Counted from the stretch's first letter, positions 43,157 through 52,186 are shown. The stretch: DNA of 64,000 nucleotides from Fodinicola acaciae (GCF_010993745.1 NZ_WOTN01000003.1:620001-684000), one strand, 5' to 3'. Notes: generated by a model from the letters alone, not told the origin. Numbers and translations: made by a program.

Positions 43157-43916
43157 ATGGCGTCGGTGGCGGCGAGGCTCGACCGGCTGCCGCTGTCGCG
43201 GCCGCACTATGCCCTGCCGATGATCGGCGGTCTGGGCTACACGTTCGACGGCATGGACGCGGCGGTCGTGGCCTTCCTGCTGCCGAGCGCGCAGACCGCC
43301 TGGCCGCTCAGCAACGGCGAGCTCGGCCTGATCGGCTCGGCCACACCGTTCGGTTGTCTCATCGGCGCGACGCTGGCCGACTGCTCGGCGACCGGATCGG
43401 CCGGCGCCGCGTGATGATGTACGCGCTGGCGTTCTACGCGTTCTTCTCGGTCGTCGCCGCGCTCGCACCCAACTATCCGTCCTTCGTCGGAGCGCGGATC
43501 CTCTGCGGTTTCGGCACCGGTGCTGAGAGCGCGATCATCGCGCCATTCCTGGCGGAGTTCGTGCCGGCTGCCCGGCGTGGCTGGTTCGTCGGCGCGCTGG
43601 CTGGCTTTTTCTCGTTCGGATACGTCGGTGCCGCGCTGCGCGGCCGGTTCGTCGTGCCGACACTGCCGGAAGGCTGGCGGATCGCGCAGTGCTGACGGCC
43701 ATGCCGGTGCTGATGCTGTTGTGGTGGCGCCGGTCGCTTTCCGAGTCGCCGCGTTATCTGGTCTCTCGCGGCCGCCTGCCGGGCCAGCCGGCGCACTCGG
43801 TCGGCTTGTTGCTTTTCGGCCTCACCACGGCGGTGTTGGGGGTCGGCGTAGTGTGCACGGTGGCGTTTGGCCTGTCGACGGCGGGCCGGTCGCTGGAGGA
43901 AGTCAGCAGGTCGTGA
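43157..43916 (+). pseudogene. Broken MFS transporter gene
   Basis: Remains of a sugar/aromatic-acid type MFS permease spread over three frames. Frame one gives GGLGYTFDGMDAAVVAFLLP up to about 43385. After a frameshift, GRLLGDRIGRRRVMMYALAF through GYVGAALRGRFVVPTLPEGWRIAQ is read to about 43690. After a second shift, LTAMPVLMLLWWRRSLSES to SRGRL is read. There the middle of the protein (roughly helices 6-11) is missing and the text jumps to the last helix and GRSLEEVSRS. The original ATG at 43157 still has GCGGGAGG. The gene lies 12 bp upstream of an amidohydrolase gene, suggesting a former uptake-plus-hydrolase operon. Confidence 0.8.
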
Positions 43917-43928
43917 CGGAGGTTTGCC

Positions 43929-45125
43929 TTGTTGCTGCGCAACGCTTTGCTGTTGGACGTACGGACCGGCGCGTTGACCGAAGGCGATCTTCGTTGCTCT
44001 GACGGCAAAATCGCCGAGATCGGTCGCGCGCTGACCGCACCTGACGACGTGCCCGTCATCGACGTCGCCGGCGCGGTCGTGATGCCCGGACTGATCGATG
44101 CGCACGTCCACGTCACGGCGGCGACCGCCGACCTGAGCGAGCTCTCGACCTGGTCGCCGGCCTATCTTGCCATGCGCAGCGCCAAAATCATGGGTGAGAT
44201 GCTGGACCGCGGGTTCACCACCGTACGCGACGTGGCCGGCGCCGACTTCGGCCTGGCCGACGCGCAGGCAGAAGGTCTGCTGCGCGGACCGCGGCTGATC
44301 TTCGGCGGTCGCGCGCTGAGCCAGACCGGCGGACACGGCGACGGCCGGAGCCGCGGCGACGACGGCATTCCCTGCGGTGCGGGCCTCAGCCGCCTCGCCG
44401 ACGGCGTCGACGCCGTACGCACCGCCGCTCGCGACGAGCTCCGCAAGGGCGCGCACCACCTCAAGGTGATGGCCTCAGGCGGCGTCGCCTCACCGACCGA
44501 CCGCATCGACTCGACACAGTATTCAATGGACGAGCTGCGCGCTGTCGTCGCCGAAGCCGAGGCCGCGAACCGCTATGTGACAGGACACGCATACACGGCT
44601 CGCGCGGTCAACCGCGCGTTGGAGGCCGGCCTGCGGTGCATCGAGCACGGCAACCTGATGGACGATGAAAGCGTGTCGCTTTTCCTTGAGAAGCAGGCAT
44701 TCCTGGTGCCGACGCTGGTCACGTACTGGGCCCTGAAAGAGGAGGGCATGACCTTCGGCCTGCCGGAAGCCAGCTGGCGCAAGGTCGACGCCGTACTCGA
44801 CGCTGGCCTGGGATCGCTGGAAAAAGCTGCTCGCGCCGGCGTGAAGTTGGCCTATGGCACCGATCTGCTGGGTGGCATGCACCGGCACCAGAACCACGAG
44901 TTCCGGATCCGTTCCGAGGTCCAGCCGCCGATCGACGTCATCCGCTCGGCCACGGTCGTCGGCGCCGAACTTGTCGGCATGGCCGGCCAGCTCGGCACGC
45001 TCGAGGTCGGCGCGTACGCGGATCTCCTCGTGCTGAACGGAAACCCACTCGACGACATCTCCGTCCTCGCGGATCCCACCAACATCCGCACCGTCATCCA
45101 GTCCGGCCAACCAACGCGAAGGTGA
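43929..45125 (+). CDS. Amidohydrolase-family metal-dependent hydrolase
   Basis: A 398-residue metallohydrolase of the imidazolonepropionase-like/prolidase-like amidohydrolase branch. The metal motif is GLIDAHVHVT, the probably carboxylated Lys is in HHLKVMASGGV, His ligands are in GHAYTARA and IEHGNL, and the last Asp is in YGTDLLGG. TTG at 43929 is used because GGAGG lies 6 bp before it. Substrates of relatives include X-Pro dipeptides, organophosphates and cyclic ureas. The stop codon lies within the left arm of the following hairpin. Confidence 0.85.
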   Translation: MLLRNALLLDVRTGALTEGDLRCSDGKIAEIGRALTAPDDVPVIDVAGAVVMPGLIDAHVHVTAATADLSELSTWSPAYLAMRSAKIMGEMLDRGFTTVRDVAGADFGLADAQAEGLLRGPRLIFGGRALSQTGGHGDGRSRGDDGIPCGAGLSRLADGVDAVRTAARDELRKGAHHLKVMASGGVASPTDRIDSTQYSMDELRAVVAEAEAANRYVTGHAYTARAVNRALEAGLRCIEHGNLMDDESVSLFLEKQAFLVPTLVTYWALKEEGMTFGLPEASWRKVDAVLDAGLGSLEKAARAGVKLAYGTDLLGGMHRHQNHEFRIRSEVQPPIDVIRSATVVGAELVGMAGQLGTLEVGAYADLLVLNGNPLDDISVLADPTNIRTVIQSGQPTRR

Positions 45126-45177
45126 CGTTTTGGCGGTCGACAAGGCTGCGACGACCGTCAAAACGTCACCCTCGCGT
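45114..45177. terminator. Bidirectional hairpin, GGTGACGTTTT family, copy 3
   Basis: Arms ACGCGAAGGTGACGTTTTGG and its following CGGTCG pair with CGACCGTCAAAACGTCACC and CTCGCGT. The TGA of the amidohydrolase gene is part of the GGTGACG core. It lies between the convergent amidohydrolase and polysaccharide deacetylase genes. Confidence 0.7.
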
Positions 45178-45189
45178 AGTAATTGGACT

Positions 45190-46056
45190 TCAGCCGGTGG
45201 CGCGACTGGTGCCGAAAGCGGTGTCGAGCGTCACCGGCTCCAGTTTCCGTGTCTTGATCAGATTTTCGATCTTGTCGAACATGTGCGTGATCGTCGGATG
45301 GTTGGCGTGTCCGAGTATGATCCGGCCGGCGGTCAGGTATTCGTTGGCGAAATACAGCAACCGGTCCGGCGTCAGCAGCTTGGAGTCCCCCAGCGTGCCG
45401 TCCCACAGCAGGATCTTGGTATAGCCCAGACTCGCCACCACGCCGTCGGTTTCCTTGTTGTGCGCGCCGAAAGGCGGCCGGAAGTACGGTCGCGACGTGA
45501 TGCCAAAGGTCTTGTTGATCCACGCCTCGTTGCGCTCGATGTCCTCGCGGATCGCCGCCGCCGGCCGGCCGAGCAGGTTTTTGTGCGTGAACGTGTGGTT
45601 GCCGATCTGCACCTGGCCTTTTTCGATCAGCGGAGCCAACGCCTTGGCGTGCGGGTTCCACACCGACTGGTAGGTGCCGTTGGGGTTGAAGGTGAGCGGG
45701 ATTCCGGTACGGGACGCGAACTCAGCGTACGCGGCGACCGTCGCCGCGTCGTAGCCGTCGTCGACAGTGAGGATGACCCGAGGCGTGTTTTTTGGGGGCT
45801 CCCAGGCTTTTCCGGCCACCGAGTTGACCAGCTCCGGCACGCCGGGCCGTGGCGGCGGGATGGGTGGCAGGCCGGTGGCGGCCGGCGTCGGCGCGGCGGC
45901 CGGATGGCTCGGGGTCAGCCGCGCCGGCGTCGCGGCGGTCGGCGTGCTCGTCGGCGACGCGCCGCAGCCGGCCAGCCCGAGCAGGCCGAGCGCCATCACC
46001 CCGAGGAAGCGACGGCGGTCCTGGGCGAGTGCGTCAGCGGGTGAACTCACGGCCAT
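45190..46056 (-). CDS. Polysaccharide deacetylase (NodB-like), lipoprotein
   Basis: A 288-residue exported carbohydrate esterase. A twin-Arg-like signal (RRRFLGVMALGLLGLAGC) ends in a lipobox with Cys at about residue 31, followed by a Pro/Thr-rich linker (about 33-75). The NodB domain has the catalytic VDDGYD, the metal motif GNHTFTH and RPPFGAHN. It would deacetylate peptidoglycan or another N-acetylated polymer at the cell surface. Monocistronic. Confidence 0.88.
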   Translation of the reverse strand: MAVSSPADALAQDRRRFLGVMALGLLGLAGCGASPTSTPTAATPARLTPSHPAAAPTPAATGLPPIPPPRPGVPELVNSVAGKAWEPPKNTPRVILTVDDGYDAATVAAYAEFASRTGIPLTFNPNGTYQSVWNPHAKALAPLIEKGQVQIGNHTFTHKNLLGRPAAAIREDIERNEAWINKTFGITSRPYFRPPFGAHNKETDGVVASLGYTKILLWDGTLGDSKLLTPDRLLYFANEYLTAGRIILGHANHPTITHMFDKIENLIKTRKLEPVTLDTAFGTSRATG

Positions 46057-46109
46057 GGCAAACGTACGCCGCGCCGCCGCGGTTCCAAAAACCCACAGCC
46101 TTTACCAAA

Positions 46110-47660
46110 CTAAGAACCAAACGTTTTCCGCAGCTCGGTTTTCAAAACCTTTCCTGACGGATTACGCGGCAGTTCCTCGGCCACCACGACCGACCTCGGA
46201 CACTTGTAATGCGCCAGGCGTTCGCGGCAGAACGCGATGATCTCAGCCTCGTCGATCGACTGACCGGGCACCGCGACGACGACGGCGCGTACCGTCTCTC
46301 CCCATTTCTCGTCCGGCACTCCGATCACCGACGCGTCGGCGACGGACGGATGCGCGGCGACCGCGTTTTCCACCTCTGACGAGTAAATGTTCTCGCCACC
46401 GGAAATGATCATGTCCTTCAACCGGTCGTGGATGAACAGATATCCGTCCGCGTCCACATAACCGATGTCGCCGGTGTGCAGCCAGCCGTCCGCGTCGATC
46501 GTCTCCGCGCTGGCCTCCGGCCGGTGCCAGTATTCCGACATCACCTGCTCGGTACGCAGCCACACCTCGCCGGACGCGCCGGCCTCGGCCGGCGTGTCAG
46601 TGCCGAGGTCCTGGATCCGCACCTCCACACCGGGCAGCGGCACGCCGGCGGACAGCAGCCGATGGCGTACGGCCGGGTCGCGGTGGTCGGCGTCCGGCAG
46701 GTACGTCGCCACGCCGCTGACCTCGGTGAGGCCATACACCTGGAGGAAGTTCACCGACTCGGGCAGCGTCGCCAGGCAGCGCTCCAGCAGCGGCAACGGC
46801 ATCGGAGAGGCACCGTAGGCGAGCCGCTGCAGCTTCCCCAGCGCCCGTACGGCCGCCTCGCCGGCGCCGAGCAGCATGCCGATCAGCGCCGGCACGAAAA
46901 ACGTCTGGTTGGCGCCGTGCTCCATGATCGCCGGCAGCAGGTAAGCCGGATGCGGCTCGCGCACCATGACCGTCGGAATGCCGGGATAGAAGCCGGTCAG
47001 CGCGTACGACGAGCCGCCGACGTGGAACAGCGGCATGGCCAGCAAGTTGACCCGGTCGTCGTTGACGCCGAGGATCTCGCAGACCGCGCGCGTGTGCGCC
47101 AACAGGCCGCGATGGCTCAGCACGGCGCCCTTCGGGAAGCCAGTCGTGCCGGAGGTGTAGAGCTGCAGCGCGGCGCTCTCGGCCGAGCCGTCCGTCTCGC
47201 CGGCGAAATCCGGTGCGGAGGCGAGGAAACTCTCGTACTCGTCGCCGTCACCACCGACCACGATGACCTTCTGCACCGTCGGCACCCGGTCGGCGATCCG
47301 CTTCCACACGCCGGCGAACTCGTGGCCGATCAGCAGCACCTTGGCCTCGGCGTCGTTGAGGACGTACGCGACCTCGTCCGGCGCGAGCCGGAAGTTGACG
47401 ACCGTGTTGACCGCGCCGATCCGCGATCCGGCCATGGTCAGCTCCAGGCAGAACGGGTGGTTCTTGTCGTACGACGCGATCCGGTCGCCGACACCGGCGC
47501 CGAGATCGGCCAGCGCGGCCGCCAGTTGACGCGTACGCCGCCGGAAATCGGTCCAGGTCAGGTGAAAGTCGCCGAAGGTGAGCGCGCTCGCGTCGGGTTT
47601 CTCCGCGGCCCAGTGGTCGACGATCTCGTGAAGGCGGCTGACGCCTGCCGGCGCGCTCAT
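46110..47660 (-). CDS. Acyl-CoA synthetase / AMP-dependent ligase
   Basis: A 516-residue ANL-superfamily ligase that activates a carboxylic acid (probably a fatty or aromatic acid) to its CoA thioester via an acyl-adenylate. P-loop is LYTSGTTGFPKGAVLSH, A5 motif is YGLTEVSG, the adenylate Asp is in LHTGDIGYVDADG, hinge and A10 are LKDMIISGGENIYSSEVE and NPSGKVLKTELR with catalytic Lys. ATG 47660 has AGGAGG upstream. It is divergent from a P450 gene with a perfect dyad between them, so the two may share control. Confidence 0.92.
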   Translation of the reverse strand: MSAPAGVSRLHEIVDHWAAEKPDASALTFGDFHLTWTDFRRRTRQLAAALADLGAGVGDRIASYDKNHPFCLELTMAGSRIGAVNTVVNFRLAPDEVAYVLNDAEAKVLLIGHEFAGVWKRIADRVPTVQKVIVVGGDGDEYESFLASAPDFAGETDGSAESAALQLYTSGTTGFPKGAVLSHRGLLAHTRAVCEILGVNDDRVNLLAMPLFHVGGSSYALTGFYPGIPTVMVREPHPAYLLPAIMEHGANQTFFVPALIGMLLGAGEAAVRALGKLQRLAYGASPMPLPLLERCLATLPESVNFLQVYGLTEVSGVATYLPDADHRDPAVRHRLLSAGVPLPGVEVRIQDLGTDTPAEAGASGEVWLRTEQVMSEYWHRPEASAETIDADGWLHTGDIGYVDADGYLFIHDRLKDMIISGGENIYSSEVENAVAAHPSVADASVIGVPDEKWGETVRAVVVAVPGQSIDEAEIIAFCRERLAHYKCPRSVVVAEELPRNPSGKVLKTELRKTFGS

Positions 47661-47734
47661 GGTCGACCTCCTGGCCAGCGTGACGTGACCTGTGGGTCGT
47701 ACCACATCCCGGTCGGCAGGTCATCAGGTCGATT

Positions 47735-47754
47735 TAAGTCAGCTGTTTGACTTA
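47735..47754. promoter_or_regulatory. Perfect inverted repeat between ligase and P450 genes
   Basis: TAAGTCA-GCTGTT-TGACTTA, 7-bp perfect arms and a 6-bp spacer, 75 bp from the ligase start and 58 bp from the P450 start. It is a probable operator, for example of a TetR-type regulator encoded elsewhere. Confidence 0.5.
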
Positions 47755-47812
47755 GCAATGTGAACGCGTTTAACTGAGATCGCAAAGGTGGCGAAACCCG
47801 ACGGAGGCGTAC

Positions 47813-48997
47813 GTGACCGCAGCGAGAGCATTTCCCTTCAGCGCACCGGAGCGGCTGACCGTCGATCCGTTGTTTGCCGAGCTGCGCCGCGACCAGCCGC
47901 TGTGCCGCGTGCAGCTGGCCTACGGCGAGCCGGCGTGGATGGCGACCCGCTATGACGACGTGAAGCTGGTGCTCGGCGATCCGCGCTTCAGCCGCGCGGC
48001 GGCCGTCGACCGCGACGAGCCGCGGTCGCGTACGCACAAAGGCGCGCCGGGCAACATCCTCAGCTATGACCCGCCGGAGCACAGCCGGCTGCGGCGACTG
48101 GTCACCAAGGCCTTCACCGTACGCCGCGTCGAGCAGCTGCGAGCCCGCGCCGAGGAGATCGCCGGTGGGCTCGTCGACAACCTGACGGCACCGGCCGACC
48201 TGGTGGAGGACTTCGCGCTGCCGCTGCCGATCACCGTCATCTGCGAGATGCTCGGTGTGCCGTACGAGGACCGGGTCGACTTCCGTACGTGGTCGGACGC
48301 GTTTCTGTCGACCACCCGGTTCACCCCGTCGGAGGTCGCGTACAACGTCGGTCAGCTGCGCGAATACATGGCCGGCCTGATCGCGCAGCGACGCGAGGCG
48401 AGCCGGGACGACCTGCTCAGCGGTCTGGTCGCGGCGCGCGACGACGAGGACCGGCTGTCCGAGGACGAGCTGCTGGCGATGGCCGAGGGCCTGCTGGTCG
48501 CCGGCCACGAGACCACCGCGTCACAGATCCCGAACTTCGTTTACACGCTGCTGACACATCCTCAGCAGCTCGCCGAGCTGCGCACCGATCTCGGCTTGGT
48601 GCCGCAGGCGGTCGAGGAGCTGATGCGCTACGTACCGCTCGGCGCCGGTGGCGGCAGCGCTCGTTATGCGCTTGAGGACGTGGAGGTCGGCGGTGTCGTG
48701 GTGAACGCCGGCGAGCCGGTGATCGCGGCGATCGCGTCGGCCAACCGCGACGAGGCGGTCTACACCGATCCGGACCGGCTCGACCTGCATCGCAAGGAGG
48801 CCTCGCACGTCGGCTTCGGGCATGGTCCGCACCACTGCCTCGGCGCTCCGCTGGCGCGGATGGAGCTGCAGGTGGCGCTGCGTACGCTCCTCACCCGGCT
48901 GCCAGGCCTGCGGCTCGCGGTCCCGGCCGAGGAGGTGGTGTGGCGCGTCGGCTCCGCGACGCGCTCGCCCGCACAGCTGCCGGTCGTCTGGGACTGA
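47813..48997 (+). CDS. Cytochrome P450
   Basis: A 394-residue soluble bacterial P450. The I-helix is LLVAGHETTAS, the ExxR pair is in VEELMRYV, and the heme-Cys loop is VGFGHGPHHCLGAPLAR. The GTG start is behind GGAGG. There is no ferredoxin or reductase gene beside it. It is divergent from an acyl-CoA synthetase and may hydroxylate a lipid, terpenoid or macrolide-like substrate; the substrate is unknown. A perfect palindrome follows its stop. Confidence 0.93.
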   Translation: MTAARAFPFSAPERLTVDPLFAELRRDQPLCRVQLAYGEPAWMATRYDDVKLVLGDPRFSRAAAVDRDEPRSRTHKGAPGNILSYDPPEHSRLRRLVTKAFTVRRVEQLRARAEEIAGGLVDNLTAPADLVEDFALPLPITVICEMLGVPYEDRVDFRTWSDAFLSTTRFTPSEVAYNVGQLREYMAGLIAQRREASRDDLLSGLVAARDDEDRLSEDELLAMAEGLLVAGHETTASQIPNFVYTLLTHPQQLAELRTDLGLVPQAVEELMRYVPLGAGGGSARYALEDVEVGGVVVNAGEPVIAAIASANRDEAVYTDPDRLDLHRKEASHVGFGHGPHHCLGAPLARMELQVALRTLLTRLPGLRLAVPAEEVVWRVGSATRSPAQLPVVWD

Positions 48998-49001
48998 CGG
49001 C

Positions 49002-49048
49002 CGCATGGCCCCCATGCGTGCGCTGGACGCACGCATGGGGGCCATGCG
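49002..49048. terminator. Perfect palindrome, GCATGGCC family, full copy 2
   Basis: Perfect 21-bp arms (CGCATGGCCCCCATGCGTGC plus G) around CTGGA, starting 5 bp after the P450 stop and ending 7 bp before the convergent gene. It differs from copy 1 by base-paired changes, so the stem is maintained. Confidence 0.7.
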
Positions 49049-49054
49049 GACTTT

Positions 49055-49888
49055 CTAGGCCGTGTACGGCGAGCGCTTGCGGTCGCCCATGGTGCGGCGG
49101 CGGTTGATGGCGATCTCGCGGTTGGTCACCGCGACCTGGCCGCGAGCGCGCGGCGGCTGCTCCGGCGGAAACTGCCGGGTCGGTTTGCGCAGGTCGATGA
49201 CCTCGTCCTCGGCGTACGCCGGCGCGTACGGGTCGGCGTCCAGCGACACCGGACGGTGGTCGAGCTCCTCGGGGAAGGCCGGCAGCGACACGTCGTATGG
49301 CATCACGCCGCTGACCAGCCACTCGCCGAGCGCCTCGCGGTCGATGGCGACCATCTCCAGGTCCTCGACCAGCACGGCGGCCGACGACAGCACCTCGCGG
49401 TTGGTCACCAGCACGGCCACGTCGGCGTCGTACACGTCGGCGGCGTCGCGGTCCAGCGCTTTCACGACCTTCGGGCCGATGTTCTCCACGACATATTGCT
49501 CGCAGCGTACGAGCACGCGGCGGCCGAGCCGGTCGATGCCGACGATGTCAGGGACGTCGCGATCGATCTGGTCGTCGGTGACGATCTCCACGTCGGTGAA
49601 CCCGGCGCGCGGCAGCCGGCAGGCGATCTCGGAGACGAAGATCGGCGGGTCGAGGTCGTCGAACTCGTCCAACGCGGCATTCACCATCGAGCGTCTGCGG
49701 CGCGACGGGGACGTGCGGAGAAGGAAGAGCATCACCCCGACGGCCACCACCGCCAGACCCGCGAAGGCAAGCTGCCAATGCTCGGCGAGCCAACGGACAA
49801 CGACAAGAAGCGCGACGAGTCCGAGGACCGCGCCACCTGCGTACAGCAGCGGGGCATATTTCCCCGCGCCTTTCTTCCGCCCTGCCAC
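49055..49888 (-). CDS. Membrane-anchored Mrr-like (restriction-endonuclease-fold) protein
   Basis: A 277-residue protein from GTG 49888, chosen because GGGAGG lies upstream; a GTG seven codons earlier is possible. Two transmembrane helices cover about 12-32 and 39-57. A cytosolic domain at about 80-190 resembles the Mrr catalytic fold: FTDVEIVTDDQIDRDVPDIVG, then RRVLVRCEQYVVENIG. The Asp is kept (PDIVGI) but the usual catalytic Lys of the CKR-type motif reads Glu (VRCEQY), so nuclease activity is doubtful. The C-terminal tail is Pro- and Arg-rich. Function unknown. Confidence 0.6.
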   Translation of the reverse strand: MAGRKKGAGKYAPLLYAGGAVLGLVALLVVVRWLAEHWQLAFAGLAVVAVGVMLFLLRTSPSRRRRSMVNAALDEFDDLDPPIFVSEIACRLPRAGFTDVEIVTDDQIDRDVPDIVGIDRLGRRVLVRCEQYVVENIGPKVVKALDRDAADVYDADVAVLVTNREVLSSAAVLVEDLEMVAIDREALGEWLVSGVMPYDVSLPAFPEELDHRPVSLDADPYAPAYAEDEVIDLRKPTRQFPPEQPPRARGQVAVTNREIAINRRRTMGDRKRSPYTA

Positions 49889-50010
49889 GACCGGCCTCCC
49901 GGTGCACACACCACGTCGACAGTCCGAATACTGACAGAACTGCTGCGCTGCAGCCCAGATGACCCAAAACTACCCTAATCACCCCAAAACGTACAGGCCC
50001 GGAGTGAAAA

Positions 50011-50033
50011 GTGGCTCACTGTCAGTGAGCCAC
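50011..50033. terminator. Perfect hairpin downstream of the FUSC gene
   Basis: GTGGCTCACTG-T-CAGTGAGCCAC, 11-bp perfect arms with a 1-nt centre, 52 bp after the FUSC stop on the minus strand. Confidence 0.6.
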
Positions 50034-50085
50034 CATGAGTTTACTGTGGGTTGTCGGCATTCGAAAGCCTTGCCAGCAAAGGATC

Positions 50086-52173
50086 TTACTCGATCCTGAT
50101 GCCAAGTGGCCGTGCCAGACCGGTCACAGTCGCGTCCAACCGGTCCAGATGGTCGAGCAACCTGGTCGTACGCTCGTCCAGCCGCGCGCCGCCACCGGCC
50201 TTGCTCGACGGGCTCGCACCGCGCCGCAGCGGCCGGTCCGGCTGGCCGTAGTCGGCGCGCAGGCTGTCCACCAGCAGCCGCAGGTTGTCCCGCATCCGGC
50301 CGGCCGTGGCTACCAGGCCGTCGTCGCCTGCCAGTGCCGCGACCTCGGCGTTCGCCGCCATCGCGCGTACGTGATAGGCCGCCGAATCCAGCAGCGCCAA
50401 GGAAAGTCGCGTGTCACTGCGGCGCGCCCGGAGCGGGCTCGCGCGGTGCACGATCGGCTCGGCGACACCGTGCAGATCGGCCAGGTCCGCGTCGATGTCG
50501 CGCGCCGCGTCGATGAGGTTGATCGAGTCGCCGTCGGCCAGTACGGCGACCGCGTCACCGACGAACTGGTGGATCCGGTCAAGCACCTTGGCGGTCGCCT
50601 CGCGCGCGGCCGACGTGGCCGTTGTGGGCACCACCAGGACCGCGGCGGCCATGCCGGCGAGCGCGCCGATGGCGGTTTCCTCAAGCCGCAATAGAAGCAG
50701 CTCCGGAGTGAAGGTGCCGAGCAGGCTGTAGAGCATGCCGAGCATGACGGTGATGAAGAAGGTCATCAGGCCGTACGACAGCGACAGCGCGTAGAAACCC
50801 GCGAAAACACAGAGAAACGTCACCGCGACGACCAGCCCGAGGTGGCCGGCCAGCAGGCTCGCCACGACCGTGCCGGCCACCACGCCGATCAGCGTGCCGA
50901 CCACCCGGCGAAAGCCCTTGACCAGCGTCTGCCCGGCCGAGCTGGTGCCGACGAAGGTCATGAAGGCGGTGATGACGGCCCAATACCAGCGCTGGTCGGA
51001 GAGCAGCTCGCCGGCCACGATCGCCAGGCCGCAACCGACGGTCGCCTGGATGGCGCGGCGTACGGTCGGTGGCAGCTTCTCCGCGGCCGTACGCTCCGGC
51101 GGCTCGGTCGGCGGTGTGTACGCGCTCAGGTCGACGTCCTCAGCCGGCCGCCGCGCCAGCTCGATCGCGTCCACCACCTCGGCGATGGCCCACATGGTGG
51201 AACGCGCCGGTCCGGCCGGGCCGGCATCGAGCCACACCGACTCGGCGGCCAGCCGCTGCGGCGGTGCCGGCGTGCCGGAGACGATCCATTCGCGCAGCTC
51301 GACGAGCTGGTCGGCGACTGGCCGACGCTCGGCCAGCGGCGCGGCCGCGCGGACCAGCTCGCCGATCTCGCCGGCCAGCCGCTGCACGGCCAGCTCCGAG
51401 CCGAGGATCCGGCGGCGCAGGTCGGCGGCGGCGCCGTCGGCGACGCTGGCCAGCTCGCCTTCGATCGCCAGCGCCGCGTCGTGCAGCCGCGTCACGCGTC
51501 GTTGCAGCCGTTTGGTGTCGGCGCGCGTCGGCTGCGGCGCCTCCAGCAGCTGGACCGCCGCGCTCAGCGCCTGCGCGAGGCGAGCACGATACGAGCGGCG
51601 TACGAACCCGAGCATCGGCACGGCCGTCGACCGCGACAACACACCGGTGACCACGGCCGTGGCGGTGATCGCGATCGCCAAGGCGAGATAGAGCTCCGGC
51701 AGCTCGCTGCTCTTCGCGCGGATGAACAACGCGAAGAAAAACATCATGAAAGCGACCGTGCCGACCGGCTGGCCGAAGAGCTTGATGCCGAAAAGGCACA
51801 GCGCCGCGAAAATCACCGCCAGGAAGACCAGATCGGCGATGATCTTGCGCTCAGCCAGCAAAGTGGCCACCGTCAACGAAAACGCGGCCGGCGCGAAAAG
51901 CAACGCGATGACGGCGACGCGTTTGAGCCGGGTCGCGTCGAAGCGCTGCGACGATGACACCATCGCCGCGCTGGCGCCGAGCAGGACAACCTGCGGCGTC
52001 GGATGCAGCGTCAAGAAGATGACACCGACGGCGACGCCGACACTGGCGACGACCCCCAGCGCATACCGGAGCCGGCTCAGGCCGGGATCGGAGGAGACCA
52101 GCCTGCTGGCCGCGGCACCGGCGAGCTCACGGACCCGCGGCGCCGGACCGTACACATCGCCGACGACCCCCAC
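50086..52173 (-). CDS. FUSC-family membrane protein
   Basis: A 695-residue protein of the fusaric-acid-resistance / aluminium-activated-transporter-like family. Two hydrophobic blocks of about five to six helices each (about 35-180 and 370-520) are separated by a long soluble, helical, Arg-rich region, with another soluble part at the C-terminus. The GTG at 52173 lies 7 nt after a TAGACT box, so the transcript is probably leaderless. The -35 region of that promoter would fall inside the adjoining MITE-like palindrome. Likely exports aromatic or organic acids. Confidence 0.85.
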   Translation of the reverse strand: MGVVGDVYGPAPRVRELAGAAASRLVSSDPGLSRLRYALGVVASVGVAVGVIFLTLHPTPQVVLLGASAAMVSSSQRFDATRLKRVAVIALLFAPAAFSLTVATLLAERKIIADLVFLAVIFAALCLFGIKLFGQPVGTVAFMMFFFALFIRAKSSELPELYLALAIAITATAVVTGVLSRSTAVPMLGFVRRSYRARLAQALSAAVQLLEAPQPTRADTKRLQRRVTRLHDAALAIEGELASVADGAAADLRRRILGSELAVQRLAGEIGELVRAAAPLAERRPVADQLVELREWIVSGTPAPPQRLAAESVWLDAGPAGPARSTMWAIAEVVDAIELARRPAEDVDLSAYTPPTEPPERTAAEKLPPTVRRAIQATVGCGLAIVAGELLSDQRWYWAVITAFMTFVGTSSAGQTLVKGFRRVVGTLIGVVAGTVVASLLAGHLGLVVAVTFLCVFAGFYALSLSYGLMTFFITVMLGMLYSLLGTFTPELLLLRLEETAIGALAGMAAAVLVVPTTATSAAREATAKVLDRIHQFVGDAVAVLADGDSINLIDAARDIDADLADLHGVAEPIVHRASPLRARRSDTRLSLALLDSAAYHVRAMAANAEVAALAGDDGLVATAGRMRDNLRLLVDSLRADYGQPDRPLRRGASPSSKAGGGARLDERTTRLLDHLDRLDATVTGLARPLGIRIE

Positions 52174-52186
52174 CCATGGAAGTCTA

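Noticed and set aside
43142-43414. The 90-codon ORF as an intact small membrane protein
   Set aside because: It is the N-terminal part of an MFS permease; the continuation is present in the next frame, showing a frameshift.
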